Source: Nitrospiraceae bacterium
GTDB taxonomy: Bacteria; Nitrospirota; Nitrospiria; Nitrospirales; Nitrospiraceae
Length of the DNA stretch: 7,817 bases
Direction of reading: 5' to 3'
NCBI GenBank assembly: GCA_005793285.1
Contig: SXPO01000070.1
Coordinates: 1 to 7,817, forward strand
A program made the translations under genes and the position numbers. How positions within the stretch are numbered: position 1 is the stretch's first letter; each line of letters starts with the position of its first letter. Shown here in pieces: positions 1 through 6,002 of this stretch. Below the pieces are notes generated by a model that was not told the origin of the DNA, searched no databases, and saw only the letters and a list, made by a program, of their open reading frames with translations.

Positions 1-924
1 CGCGTCCTTCTGCGCATCCTGCCCCAACCGGCGCAGGAGACCATTGAGCCACAAATCGTTACTCAAGTCGGTCGGTGCCCCCCTCTGACAGAGAAGCTTA
101 AAATGCTCGTACTCAAGCGCCCAGGTCGGATCGTCCTGCGCGAGAATCACGGACTCCTCGGACGGACGTCCGGACGGCAGGATGCGCGTACGATGGGTGA
201 ACGTCGAGGGACCCCATTTACAGAGCGAACGGATATGTGCCGTCCCTTTTTCCGCAAAGAGATCACAGGTGAAGTGGTTGCGCCAGGACAGGAGGGTCAT
301 TTCAAATTCCAGCTTAGGGCTGGTGGTCTTCGAGGCCATGACCACATGATCGGGCGCGCGATTTTCGAAACAATCGGCAGAAACGACCTGAAAATCCTCG
401 CCGAGATCTCCGAACCAGAACTTTGCCGTATCCAACAAATGAGAGCCGAGATCCGGCAGGACTCCCGCCCCCTGATCCCGCCAGGCCGAATCGCGCACGA
501 GCCGCGCGGTGCCATTGCCGTAAAACATGCGGCAACGGTAGATCCGGCCTAAGTGGCCTGAGGCGATGAGGTCGCGCATCCTGATGTAATGCGGCTCGAA
601 GCGATGATTGTAGGCCGTGTAGCAGACCACACTGTTGGCACGCGCGAGCTGCTCGAGCCTGCCGATCTGTTGGTCGTCTATCGCCCAAAGCGGTTTCTCG
701 ACCAGTACATGCTTGCCGTTCCTCAGCAGATAGCTCAGCACCTCGACTTTCGGCTCGTCGGGGATGCACACGAGGGCTGTATCATAACTGGTTAAGGAAA
801 CCTCCTCGACGGTGCGATACTCCGCATCCCGATTAACCGGGTCAACCGAGGCAACATAATCCGCTCCGGCGAATTTCTGCCGCTTGCGTCCCTGCACACC
901 GAGACCGATGACAATGGCTTTCAT
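1..924 (-). CDS. Gfo/Idh/MocA family NAD(P)-dependent oxidoreductase (C-terminus cut by window edge)
   Basis: The frame is open from an ATG at 924 to the left edge, giving 308 residues with no stop. Seen: a Rossmann nucleotide-binding motif GLGVQG (residues 7-12), the family hallmark EKP (76-78, within VEKPL), and the C-terminal-domain motif DLGSHLLD (158-165) with the conserved Asp158 and His162. Members oxidise or reduce a hydroxyl or keto group on sugars, nucleotide sugars or inositols with NAD(P) in the cytoplasm. The family is usually about 330-390 residues, so perhaps 20-80 residues are missing. The start is supported by the glycine-rich loop at the expected distance from the N-terminus, but the Shine-Dalgarno match is poor (a GGAG lies about 15 nt upstream). 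A 191-bp gap separates it from the HldE-like gene, so it may be transcribed separately. The location suggests sugar-nucleotide modification; the substrate is not predictable. Confidence 0.88.
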   Translation of the reverse strand, partial: MKAIVIGLGVQGRKRQKFAGADYVASVDPVNRDAEYRTVEEVSLTSYDTALVCIPDEPKVEVLSYLLRNGKHVLVEKPLWAIDDQQIGRLEQLARANSVVCYTAYNHRFEPHYIRMRDLIASGHLGRIYRCRMFYGNGTARLVRDSAWRDQGAGVLPDLGSHLLDTAKFWFGDLGEDFQVVSADCFENRAPDHVVMASKTTSPKLEFEMTLLSWRNHFTCDLFAEKGTAHIRSLCKWGPSTFTHRTRILPSGRPSEESVILAQDDPTWALEYEHFKLLCQRGAPTDLSNDLWLNGLLRRLGQDAQKDA

Positions 925-1115
925 AAGAGAGGGTTATCGCTCCGCTAGGGACATAGAGGTTTAGGGGCAGCGAGAAGAAGGGATAATAGAAGGGACAGAG
1001 GGGATACAGGAATCTAAGGGGGAGGTAAGGTCATCGGCTTCTTTATTTCTCCTGCCCCTACCTCATTATCCCTCTATCCCCTCTCCATTACTCCATTGCC
1101 CCTGCTGCTATGAAG
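925..1115. other. Intergenic gap with strand-asymmetric low-complexity sequence
   Basis: This is the longest non-coding stretch in the window. I see no ORF, tRNA or convincing sigma70 promoter in it. The plus strand is strongly purine-rich from about 955 to 1030, then strongly pyrimidine-rich from about 1040 to 1108, and it contains several inverted word pairs (described separately). It may separate the Gfo/Idh/MocA gene transcriptionally from the heptose genes, but no clean terminator with a U-tract is visible. Confidence 0.7.
963..1103. repeat. Long imperfect inverted repeat, purine arm then pyrimidine arm
   Basis: Three nested complementary pairs can be read directly: AGGGGCA at 963-969 with TGCCCCT at 1097-1103; AGAGGGGATA at 997-1006 with TATCCCCTCT at 1075-1084; and GAGGTA at 1022-1027 with TACCTC at 1059-1064. 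Two further pairs compete with these: TAGGGGCAG at 962-970 with CTGCCCCTA at 1052-1060, and AGGGATAAT at 979-987 with ATTATCCCT at 1065-1073. The transcript could fold back on itself, but the pairing is interrupted and several registers are possible. It could be a mosaic intergenic repeat, an mRNA structure or a terminator/attenuator. The word matches are observed; any function is inference. Confidence 0.5.
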
Positions 1116-2675
1116 TCAATGGTACTTCGCCTGCCGCTCGACCATATCGATCTTGCGGCGCACATCATCCGGCGTAACGGGAATATTCCCATCGCACTCG
1201 CACTCGCAGGCCGCAGCCAGGGAGCCAAGAATGGTGGCAACGGTATCCTTGCCCGTTTCCAGCATGGCCAATGTCGCGTAGGCCAGTAAGGCATCGCCAG
1301 CCCCGACCGCGTCCACAACCCGGTCAACGAAGGAATCCACCACCGCAAACGATTCCAGAGATTCATGGTTGTTATCCCGGCAAGTCAGCACACCACGCTC
1401 CCCCAGCTTGAGAATCAAGGTCTTACATTCGGCGGCATCGTACAGCGCCGATGCGAGGGGTCGAATGCCTGAATCCTGATCCGCAAGCGCAAAACGAGCT
1501 TCCCGCTCATTCGGTGTAATCAGGTCGAAGCCTTTGAACTCCGTAATATTGCCCCATCGGCTGGCGACCTGGCTGTCCGCCACTTTATACACACCGGCCG
1601 GGATCGCCTCTATTAACCGAGGAATCGTGCGGCGGTTGAACAGGCCGTGCCGAAAATCGCTGAACACCACCGCATCGCATAGCGTAGCCGAAATGGCCTG
1701 TGCCAGCTTCTGGACGATATCGTCAGAAATAGACCGGTTATCCAGCGTATCGACTTTCAATAACCGATAGCCTCCCGCCACAATCGCATTCTTGTTGGTC
1801 GTCGGCCTGGTGGGGTCAATGACCGGATGACATTGCACCCCTGACTTCTTCAGCCCCTCCAGCACGAATTCCTTTAAAGCGTCATCGCCCAGCACTGTCG
1901 AAAACAGCACTTCTGCGCCGGCCGCCCTCAGATGTTCCGCGACGACCGCAGCGCCGCCGATGTAGTCGTCCCGGCGTTCGTACAGCACGCTCATGGTCGG
2001 GGTCTTGGTCTGACCGCCGATCATCGCTGTCTGGGTATAACTATCCACAATCGTGTCGCCAACGACATGAACCTTCTTACCCTTGAAGCGATCGAGGCAG
2101 CTGCGCAACGAATCGAACGTCAATTTCTCGGACTCCATGAAGGCCAGCAGCTTCTCGATCTTGATGGCCGGCGGCGCCAAATCGATAAGCTTCGACGAGG
2201 AATACACGACATCGCCAGGCGTGAAGATGATCTCACCGCCATAGGCATGCAGCATGTCCGCCTCTTCCTGCGTCTTTTCCGGCAGGCCGTCTGCCGTATA
2301 TTCATATCCCTTCGCAAAGAAATCAGGCTGCAGCTTGCTGATGTTCTTGATTGGAGTTCCATTCGTATCGATGATGACGTAATCGACGATTTCGTACGCG
2401 GCCAGATTGAGCGCTCTCAAGTCCTGCGGAATGTGAGGACGATACTGGCCCTTATTGATATGCTTGTCAGCCGTCAGGCTGGCAACCAGAATATCGGCCT
2501 TACTCTTGGCGTAAATCAGGTGGCGCAAATGGCCAGGATGCACCACGTCAAATACCCCGTGGCACATGATGACTTTTTTCTTGCGTGGATGGGGACCGAG
2601 AATGAGTGAAAGATCCTCCACGGACTTGATCTTGTGGGAATACTGATCGGTCAGCGATGGCGTCTTAGTATTCAT
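1116..2675 (-). CDS. Bifunctional HldE-like protein: N-terminal nucleotidyltransferase + C-terminal PfkB sugar kinase (reversed domain order)
   Basis: 519 residues. Residues about 33-165 form a cytidylyltransferase-superfamily nucleotidyltransferase: GVFDVVHPGH (40-49) holds the HxGH nucleotide-binding site (His46, His49), KGYEY follows at 122, and a YSSSKLI stretch (158-164) sits where ISSTxxI-type motifs occur. Residues about 198-510 form a PfkB/ribokinase-type kinase: GD at the first strand (206-207), IGGAA (239-243), TPNERE (387-392), and GAGD (458-461) with the presumed catalytic base Asp461. In E. coli HldE the kinase is N-terminal and the adenylyltransferase C-terminal; here the order is swapped. 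By homology it would phosphorylate C1 of a heptose 7-phosphate and later transfer a nucleotidyl group to heptose 1-phosphate. The ATG at 2675 is preferred over an upstream in-frame codon at 2753 because it has GGGG 5 nt upstream and makes a 4-nt ATGA overlap with the preceding gene. An unusual C-E-C-E-C run lies at residues 490-494. The nucleotide used (ADP, CDP or other) cannot be read from sequence. Confidence 0.9.
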   Translation of the reverse strand: MNTKTPSLTDQYSHKIKSVEDLSLILGPHPRKKKVIMCHGVFDVVHPGHLRHLIYAKSKADILVASLTADKHINKGQYRPHIPQDLRALNLAAYEIVDYVIIDTNGTPIKNISKLQPDFFAKGYEYTADGLPEKTQEEADMLHAYGGEIIFTPGDVVYSSSKLIDLAPPAIKIEKLLAFMESEKLTFDSLRSCLDRFKGKKVHVVGDTIVDSYTQTAMIGGQTKTPTMSVLYERRDDYIGGAAVVAEHLRAAGAEVLFSTVLGDDALKEFVLEGLKKSGVQCHPVIDPTRPTTNKNAIVAGGYRLLKVDTLDNRSISDDIVQKLAQAISATLCDAVVFSDFRHGLFNRRTIPRLIEAIPAGVYKVADSQVASRWGNITEFKGFDLITPNEREARFALADQDSGIRPLASALYDAAECKTLILKLGERGVLTCRDNNHESLESFAVVDSFVDRVVDAVGAGDALLAYATLAMLETGKDTVATILGSLAAACECECDGNIPVTPDDVRRKIDMVERQAKYH

Positions 2676-3670
2676 CGGTTCCCCAGATATTGAAACCAGG
2701 TCTTGGTGGCTTCTGAGATCGATTGAGGATCCCACAGAGGGGCCTCCCGCCAATAATCGATTTCCGCCACAATCTTCGCGACACCTTCCTCGAACGAAAC
2801 CAGAGGAGCCCAGCCAAGATCCTTTTTGATCTTGCTAATGTCAGCCCAGGTGCAGTCCGGCTCTCCCGGGCGTTTCGGAATGTACACGACCGGACCGCCC
2901 AACAATTCAACGAGCCGATTCACAGACTGCGGATTGCCTGCGCCAAGGTTCCAAGCCTCTCCTGCTTTGTCCGTTTCAGCCGCAGCGAGAAAGGCTCTTG
3001 CCACATCTGTCACATAGAGGAAGTCGCGCTTCTGAGTCCCATCGCCGACGACCGTGAACGGTTTCCCTGCGAGTTTCTGACGAAGAAATACACCGAACAC
3101 GGCGCCGTAGGCGCCGGACGTGCGCGAACGAGTACCGTAGGCATTGAAAATACGAATCACGTTGACCGGAAGGCCATAGACGTGGCGCCAATGCAGCACG
3201 GCCTGTTCGCCCATATATTTACTAAGGGCATAGGGATATTGCGGTGCGATGGGATGGTCTTCCCTGGTAGGGACTGGCGCCAGGCCGTAGCAGGACGAGG
3301 ACGCGGCATAAACGACCTTGCGTACGCGGGCATAGCGTGACGCTTCCAGCACATGCACCGTACCCTGCGCATTGACCGACATGTATTCGATCGGTCGCTC
3401 GATCGATGGCACAATGTCGCCGATCCCGGCAAAGTGAAAAACCAGCTGCGCACCGGCGAACACCGCATCGTTGGGAGCCAAGGCCCTAACATCCCGCTCG
3501 TCAAGGCTCACATCCGGATTGGCCTGATGCCGCTCCAGATTCGCGGCTCGCCCACCGACGAGACTGTCGATCACGTGCACACGGAAGCCCCGATCGACCA
3601 AGAGGTCGACCATGTGGCTACCGATGAACCCGGCGCCTCCGGTCACGACGGCAAGGGGACGGCTATTCAT
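2672..3670 (-). CDS. NAD-dependent epimerase/dehydratase, extended SDR (second of two)
   Basis: 332 residues, typical for extended SDR sugar-nucleotide enzymes such as GalE, WbpP or HldD types. Seen: NAD-binding TGGAGFIG (10-17), an acidic residue Asp35 at the end of beta-2 for the NAD ribose, ASSSCYG (123-129) with the catalytic Ser, and the Tyr147-x3-Lys151 pair in YALSK. DFLYVTDVA (216-224) and NLGAG (241-245) are typical C-terminal substrate-domain landmarks, and KRPGEPDCTWAD (266-277) resembles the UDP-sugar epimerase segment. It likely epimerises, or starts dehydration of, a nucleotide-activated sugar in the cytoplasm. Its ATG overlaps the stop of the upstream gene by 1 nt (TGATG), and its own stop overlaps the HldE-like start by 4 nt, so translation is probably coupled. 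Closest in style to UDP-glucose/UDP-GlcNAc 4-epimerases, but the heptose setting makes an activated heptose an equally possible substrate. Confidence 0.9.
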   Translation of the reverse strand: MNSRPLAVVTGGAGFIGSHMVDLLVDRGFRVHVIDSLVGGRAANLERHQANPDVSLDERDVRALAPNDAVFAGAQLVFHFAGIGDIVPSIERPIEYMSVNAQGTVHVLEASRYARVRKVVYAASSSCYGLAPVPTREDHPIAPQYPYALSKYMGEQAVLHWRHVYGLPVNVIRIFNAYGTRSRTSGAYGAVFGVFLRQKLAGKPFTVVGDGTQKRDFLYVTDVARAFLAAAETDKAGEAWNLGAGNPQSVNRLVELLGGPVVYIPKRPGEPDCTWADISKIKKDLGWAPLVSFEEGVAKIVAEIDYWREAPLWDPQSISEATKTWFQYLGNR

Positions 3671-4668
3671 CAGGATGCCCGAGTTTTCTTAAGGATTTTC
3701 ACGTTATAGTACCGGTCGTCTGTCATGCTGTCGGGGAGCTTCCCAGCGCGGAACGCCCGGCAGAGATCTCGAACGGCATCTTCAATCGTGCGTTTCGGCG
3801 TGAACCCCAGTTTCGCGGCGATCTTGTCTGACGTGATCCGGTAGGACCGGTTGTCGTTGGACGGAGTCGTCACGATCGGAATCTCGCCTTTCTCCGCAAA
3901 CTCTTCTTGGGTTACCTTTTTGACAATCGTGGCAATCTCCATGATGCTCTGGTTCTGGTACCCGGCATTGAAGATCTCCCCGGCGATCTTTTCATCAGGC
4001 AATTCCAATAAGAGCTTATAGAGGTCGCACATATCCTGGATATGCAGGTTGGGGCGCTGTTGCTCCCCGCCGAACACCGTGATCTTATTATTGTTGACCG
4101 CATGGTTGGTCAAGATATTGACCGACAGATCCAACCGCTGCCGCGGGCTGTAGCCACAGACGGTGGCCGGGCGAATCACGACGCAGACGAAGTCCTTGGA
4201 CTGGTGCTTGAAGAGCAACGGCTCACACAGGCCTTTAAACTTGTTATAGAGCGTAAGGGGCACCAGCGGGTGTTCCTCCGTCACTCGTGGTGATTCGGAA
4301 TAGCCATACACAGAGGACGAGGACGCGTAAATAAACCGCTTGACCCCTTGCTCTTTCGCGGCCATCACCATCGGCTCGAAACACTTGTAATTGATTTCCT
4401 CGCTGAGCTTCTCATCCAACTCAAAGCCGGCATCGTTGGAAATACAAGCCAGATGAATCACTGCGTCAATACCACGGAAGGCCTCCCGCAATTTAGCGGT
4501 ATCGCGGATATCCGCTTGGATAATCGTGAGGTGCGGCTGCGGTTTCAATTCGCACCCGTAATACATGATGTCATACACCGTCACATTGCAGCCAGCTGCC
4601 AGCAACTGCGGGGCCAACAGCGTGCCGACGTAGCCTGCGCCTCCGGTAATCAGAACATTCTTTATCAT
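3670..4668 (-). CDS. NAD-dependent epimerase/dehydratase, extended SDR (first of two)
   Basis: 332 residues. Seen: TGGAGYVG (8-15) for NAD binding, Asp33 after beta-2, SSSSVYG (116-122) with the catalytic Ser, and Tyr141-x3-Lys145 in YNKFK. Substrate-domain landmarks are RPATVCG (166-172), RPNLHIQD (205-212) and FNAG (233-236). It keeps all the residues expected for an active SDR nucleotide-sugar enzyme. The start has AGGAG at 4674-4678, 5 nt upstream of the ATG. It follows the transaldolase after 31 bp and overlaps the next SDR by 1 nt. The two adjacent SDRs are the same length but clearly diverged (different active-site contexts, YNKFK against YALSK, and different C-termini), so they look like two separate steps rather than a recent duplication. 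The C-terminal DRYYNVKIL region (318-326) is distinctive. Candidate roles: epimerase, 4,6-dehydratase or 4-reductase on an activated heptose or hexose. Confidence 0.88.
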   Translation of the reverse strand: MIKNVLITGGAGYVGTLLAPQLLAAGCNVTVYDIMYYGCELKPQPHLTIIQADIRDTAKLREAFRGIDAVIHLACISNDAGFELDEKLSEEINYKCFEPMVMAAKEQGVKRFIYASSSSVYGYSESPRVTEEHPLVPLTLYNKFKGLCEPLLFKHQSKDFVCVVIRPATVCGYSPRQRLDLSVNILTNHAVNNNKITVFGGEQQRPNLHIQDMCDLYKLLLELPDEKIAGEIFNAGYQNQSIMEIATIVKKVTQEEFAEKGEIPIVTTPSNDNRSYRITSDKIAAKLGFTPKRTIEDAVRDLCRAFRAGKLPDSMTDDRYYNVKILKKTRAS

Positions 4669-4699
4669 CGTGACTCCTGCATCATTGTCTCAGATTCGA

Positions 4700-5443
4700 T
4701 CATGTAGTGGCGATTGGGGGAGCACAGGGGATGGTGTATCCCGCTGCCGAGGCGTCGCGATAGAACATCTCAACCGTGTCGAGCGAATAGGCCGCATGGT
4801 CCTTCCCCAACAAAGACAACTTATTGAGGATATCGTTCGTCGCCGTGATGATGTGGCAACCGACCTCATCGGCCTGAATGATATTGAGCAGCTCACGCGG
4901 GCTGGCCCATATGAGCTCGGCCTTCGGCTTCGCTCGCATAATTTTGAGGGCCTCACGCATCACTGGCACTGGATCCACACCAGTATCCGCAATCCGCCCG
5001 GCAAACACCGAAATAATCGCCGGAGTGCCGGCTGCGAGTGCCTCCGTGATGGCCGTCACTTGCTCCAGCGTCATCACTACAGTGACGTTGAGCTGAACCC
5101 CTGCTTCTGACAGCCGGCGAATCAGCGGGCCTGAAAATTGACGTTTCGTGTTCGTGACGGGAATCTTGACGTTAACATTCGAGCCCCACGAGGCGATTTC
5201 CAGCGCCTGCGAGGCCATCTCGTCAAACTCGTCGGCAAACACCTCGAACGACACTGGCCGATCCGGCACTTCGCGCAACACTTCGGACGCGAAGGACTTG
5301 TAGTCGGAAATCCCAACTTTGCGCATCAACGTGGGATTGGTCGTAAACCCTTTAATCCAGGGCTTGGCATACATAGCCTTAATCCCCGCAAGATCTGCTC
5401 CATCGGCAAAAATCTTGACTTTCAGATCACTCAACTTGGCCAT
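4700..5443 (-). CDS. Transaldolase, short TalC/MipB-like class I aldolase
   Basis: 247 residues, a single TIM-barrel enzyme of the transaldolase family, somewhat longer than the usual 210-225-residue TalC/fructose-6-phosphate aldolase subgroup. Seen: FADGAD (12-17) with the conserved Asp14, TTNPTL (34-39), NVKIPVT (91-97) with Schiff-base Lys93, NVTVV (119-123), SVFAGRIADTG (145-155) and WASPREL (179-185). Family reaction: transfer of a dihydroxyacetone unit between sugar phosphates, including formation of sedoheptulose 7-phosphate from fructose 6-phosphate and erythrose 4-phosphate, or direct aldol cleavage in the FSA subgroup. Lying directly after GmhA- and GmhB-like genes, it probably supplies a heptulose phosphate precursor. 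The ATG at 5443 is chosen over the adjacent in-frame GTG at 5446 because GAGGAG lies 6 nt before the ATG but only 3 nt before the GTG. The ATG overlaps the upstream stop by 1 nt (TGATG). Transaldolase and aldolase activity cannot be separated by eye. Confidence 0.9.
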   Translation of the reverse strand: MAKLSDLKVKIFADGADLAGIKAMYAKPWIKGFTTNPTLMRKVGISDYKSFASEVLREVPDRPVSFEVFADEFDEMASQALEIASWGSNVNVKIPVTNTKRQFSGPLIRRLSEAGVQLNVTVVMTLEQVTAITEALAAGTPAIISVFAGRIADTGVDPVPVMREALKIMRAKPKAELIWASPRELLNIIQADEVGCHIITATNDILNKLSLLGKDHAAYSLDTVEMFYRDASAAGYTIPCAPPIATT

Positions 5444-5997
5444 CACGCTCTCCTCTTTGCTGCGTTGAGACTGGCATGGTGAAGAATATGGGCTGAGGCT
5501 TGCACGAGATCGGCGCAGATGACATTTGGGACATCCCGCAGTGCCTCCGCATAGCCTCGATCAATAAAAATGGTAAAGCAGCCGGCCGCCCGACCACATC
5601 CGACATCGCGCCACCGATCCCCGACCATATAGCTTCGCGCGAGATCGATGTTTCGTTCCTTCGCAGCTTCTAGCAACATTCCCGGCTGGGGTTTATAACA
5701 CAAGCTGGTCGGGCTCTCCACTTCATAGCAGACCTTAATATCGTCGAGGGGAAGCTCTTCCCGCAATCGCTGATGCATGGCTTCAACAACTTCACGGCTC
5801 TGAAGACCTCGTGCCACATCTGGCTGATTAGTCGCCACAATGAGCAAAAATCCCGCTTCATCGAGTTTGCGTAACGCATCCAGGACACCAGGCAGGATCT
5901 CAAACTCCGCCAACGTGGCTGGCGGGTACGGCTTTCCCTCGCGCACCACGGCCCTATTAATGACTCCATCACGGTCAAGAAATACGGCACGAGACAT
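5443..5997 (-). CDS. GmhB-like HAD-superfamily phosphatase (putative heptose 1,7-bisphosphate 7-phosphatase)
   Basis: 184 residues, close to E. coli GmhB (191). All four HAD motifs are visible: FLDRDGVIN (6-14) with nucleophile Asp8 and acid/base Asp10; VATNQ (54-58); Lys102 in CYKPQPGM; and GDRWRDVGCGRAAG (126-139) with Asp127 and Asp131. The family removes the 7-phosphate from heptose 1,7-bisphosphate, or acts on histidinol phosphate in HisB-type relatives; the neighbours favour the heptose role. The loop before motif III, which in GmhB carries a CxH...CxC zinc site, keeps Cys90 and Cys100 but has Glu92 and Ser98 in the other two positions. The ATG at 5997 places motif I at the usual distance from the N-terminus; in-frame alternatives are GTG 6006 and ATG 6036 (the latter overlaps the SIS gene). 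The preferred start lies 5 bp after the SIS stop and has only a weak Shine-Dalgarno sequence. Confidence 0.88.
   Translation of the reverse strand: MSRAVFLDRDGVINRAVVREGKPYPPATLAEFEILPGVLDALRKLDEAGFLLIVATNQPDVARGLQSREVVEAMHQRLREELPLDDIKVCYEVESPTSLCYKPQPGMLLEAAKERNIDLARSYMVGDRWRDVGCGRAAGCFTIFIDRGYAEALRDVPNVICADLVQASAHILHHASLNAAKRRA
5450..5455 (-). promoter_or_regulatory. Shine-Dalgarno GAGGAG of the transaldolase gene, inside the upstream HAD gene
   Basis: The GAGGAG hexamer lies within the last codons of the HAD phosphatase gene, 6 nt before the ATG at 5443. This spacing decides between that ATG and the immediately preceding GTG. Its placement inside the upstream coding end fits translational coupling through the TGATG junction. 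Confidence 0.65.
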
Positions 5998-6002
5998 GCC
6001 GC

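Noticed and set aside
103..552. 149-codon plus-strand open frame at the left edge, and a 151-codon minus-strand frame overlapping it (314-769)
   Set aside because: Both overlap the Gfo/Idh/MocA frame, which is open for 308 codons and carries GxGxxG, EKP and DxGxH motifs in the right order.
1932..2609. 225-codon plus-strand open frame
   Set aside because: It lies entirely antisense to the HldE-like gene, whose two domains and catalytic motifs are clear. The translation shows no recognisable motif.
2676..2753. N-terminal extension of the HldE-like protein from an upstream start at 2753
   Set aside because: It would add 26 residues that overlap the end of the SDR gene. The ATG at 2675 has a GGGG ribosome-binding site and an ATGA junction.
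2723..3340. 205-codon plus-strand open frame
   Set aside because: It is antisense to the second SDR gene, which has intact NAD-binding and YxxxK motifs. It is a shadow frame in moderately GC-rich coding DNA.
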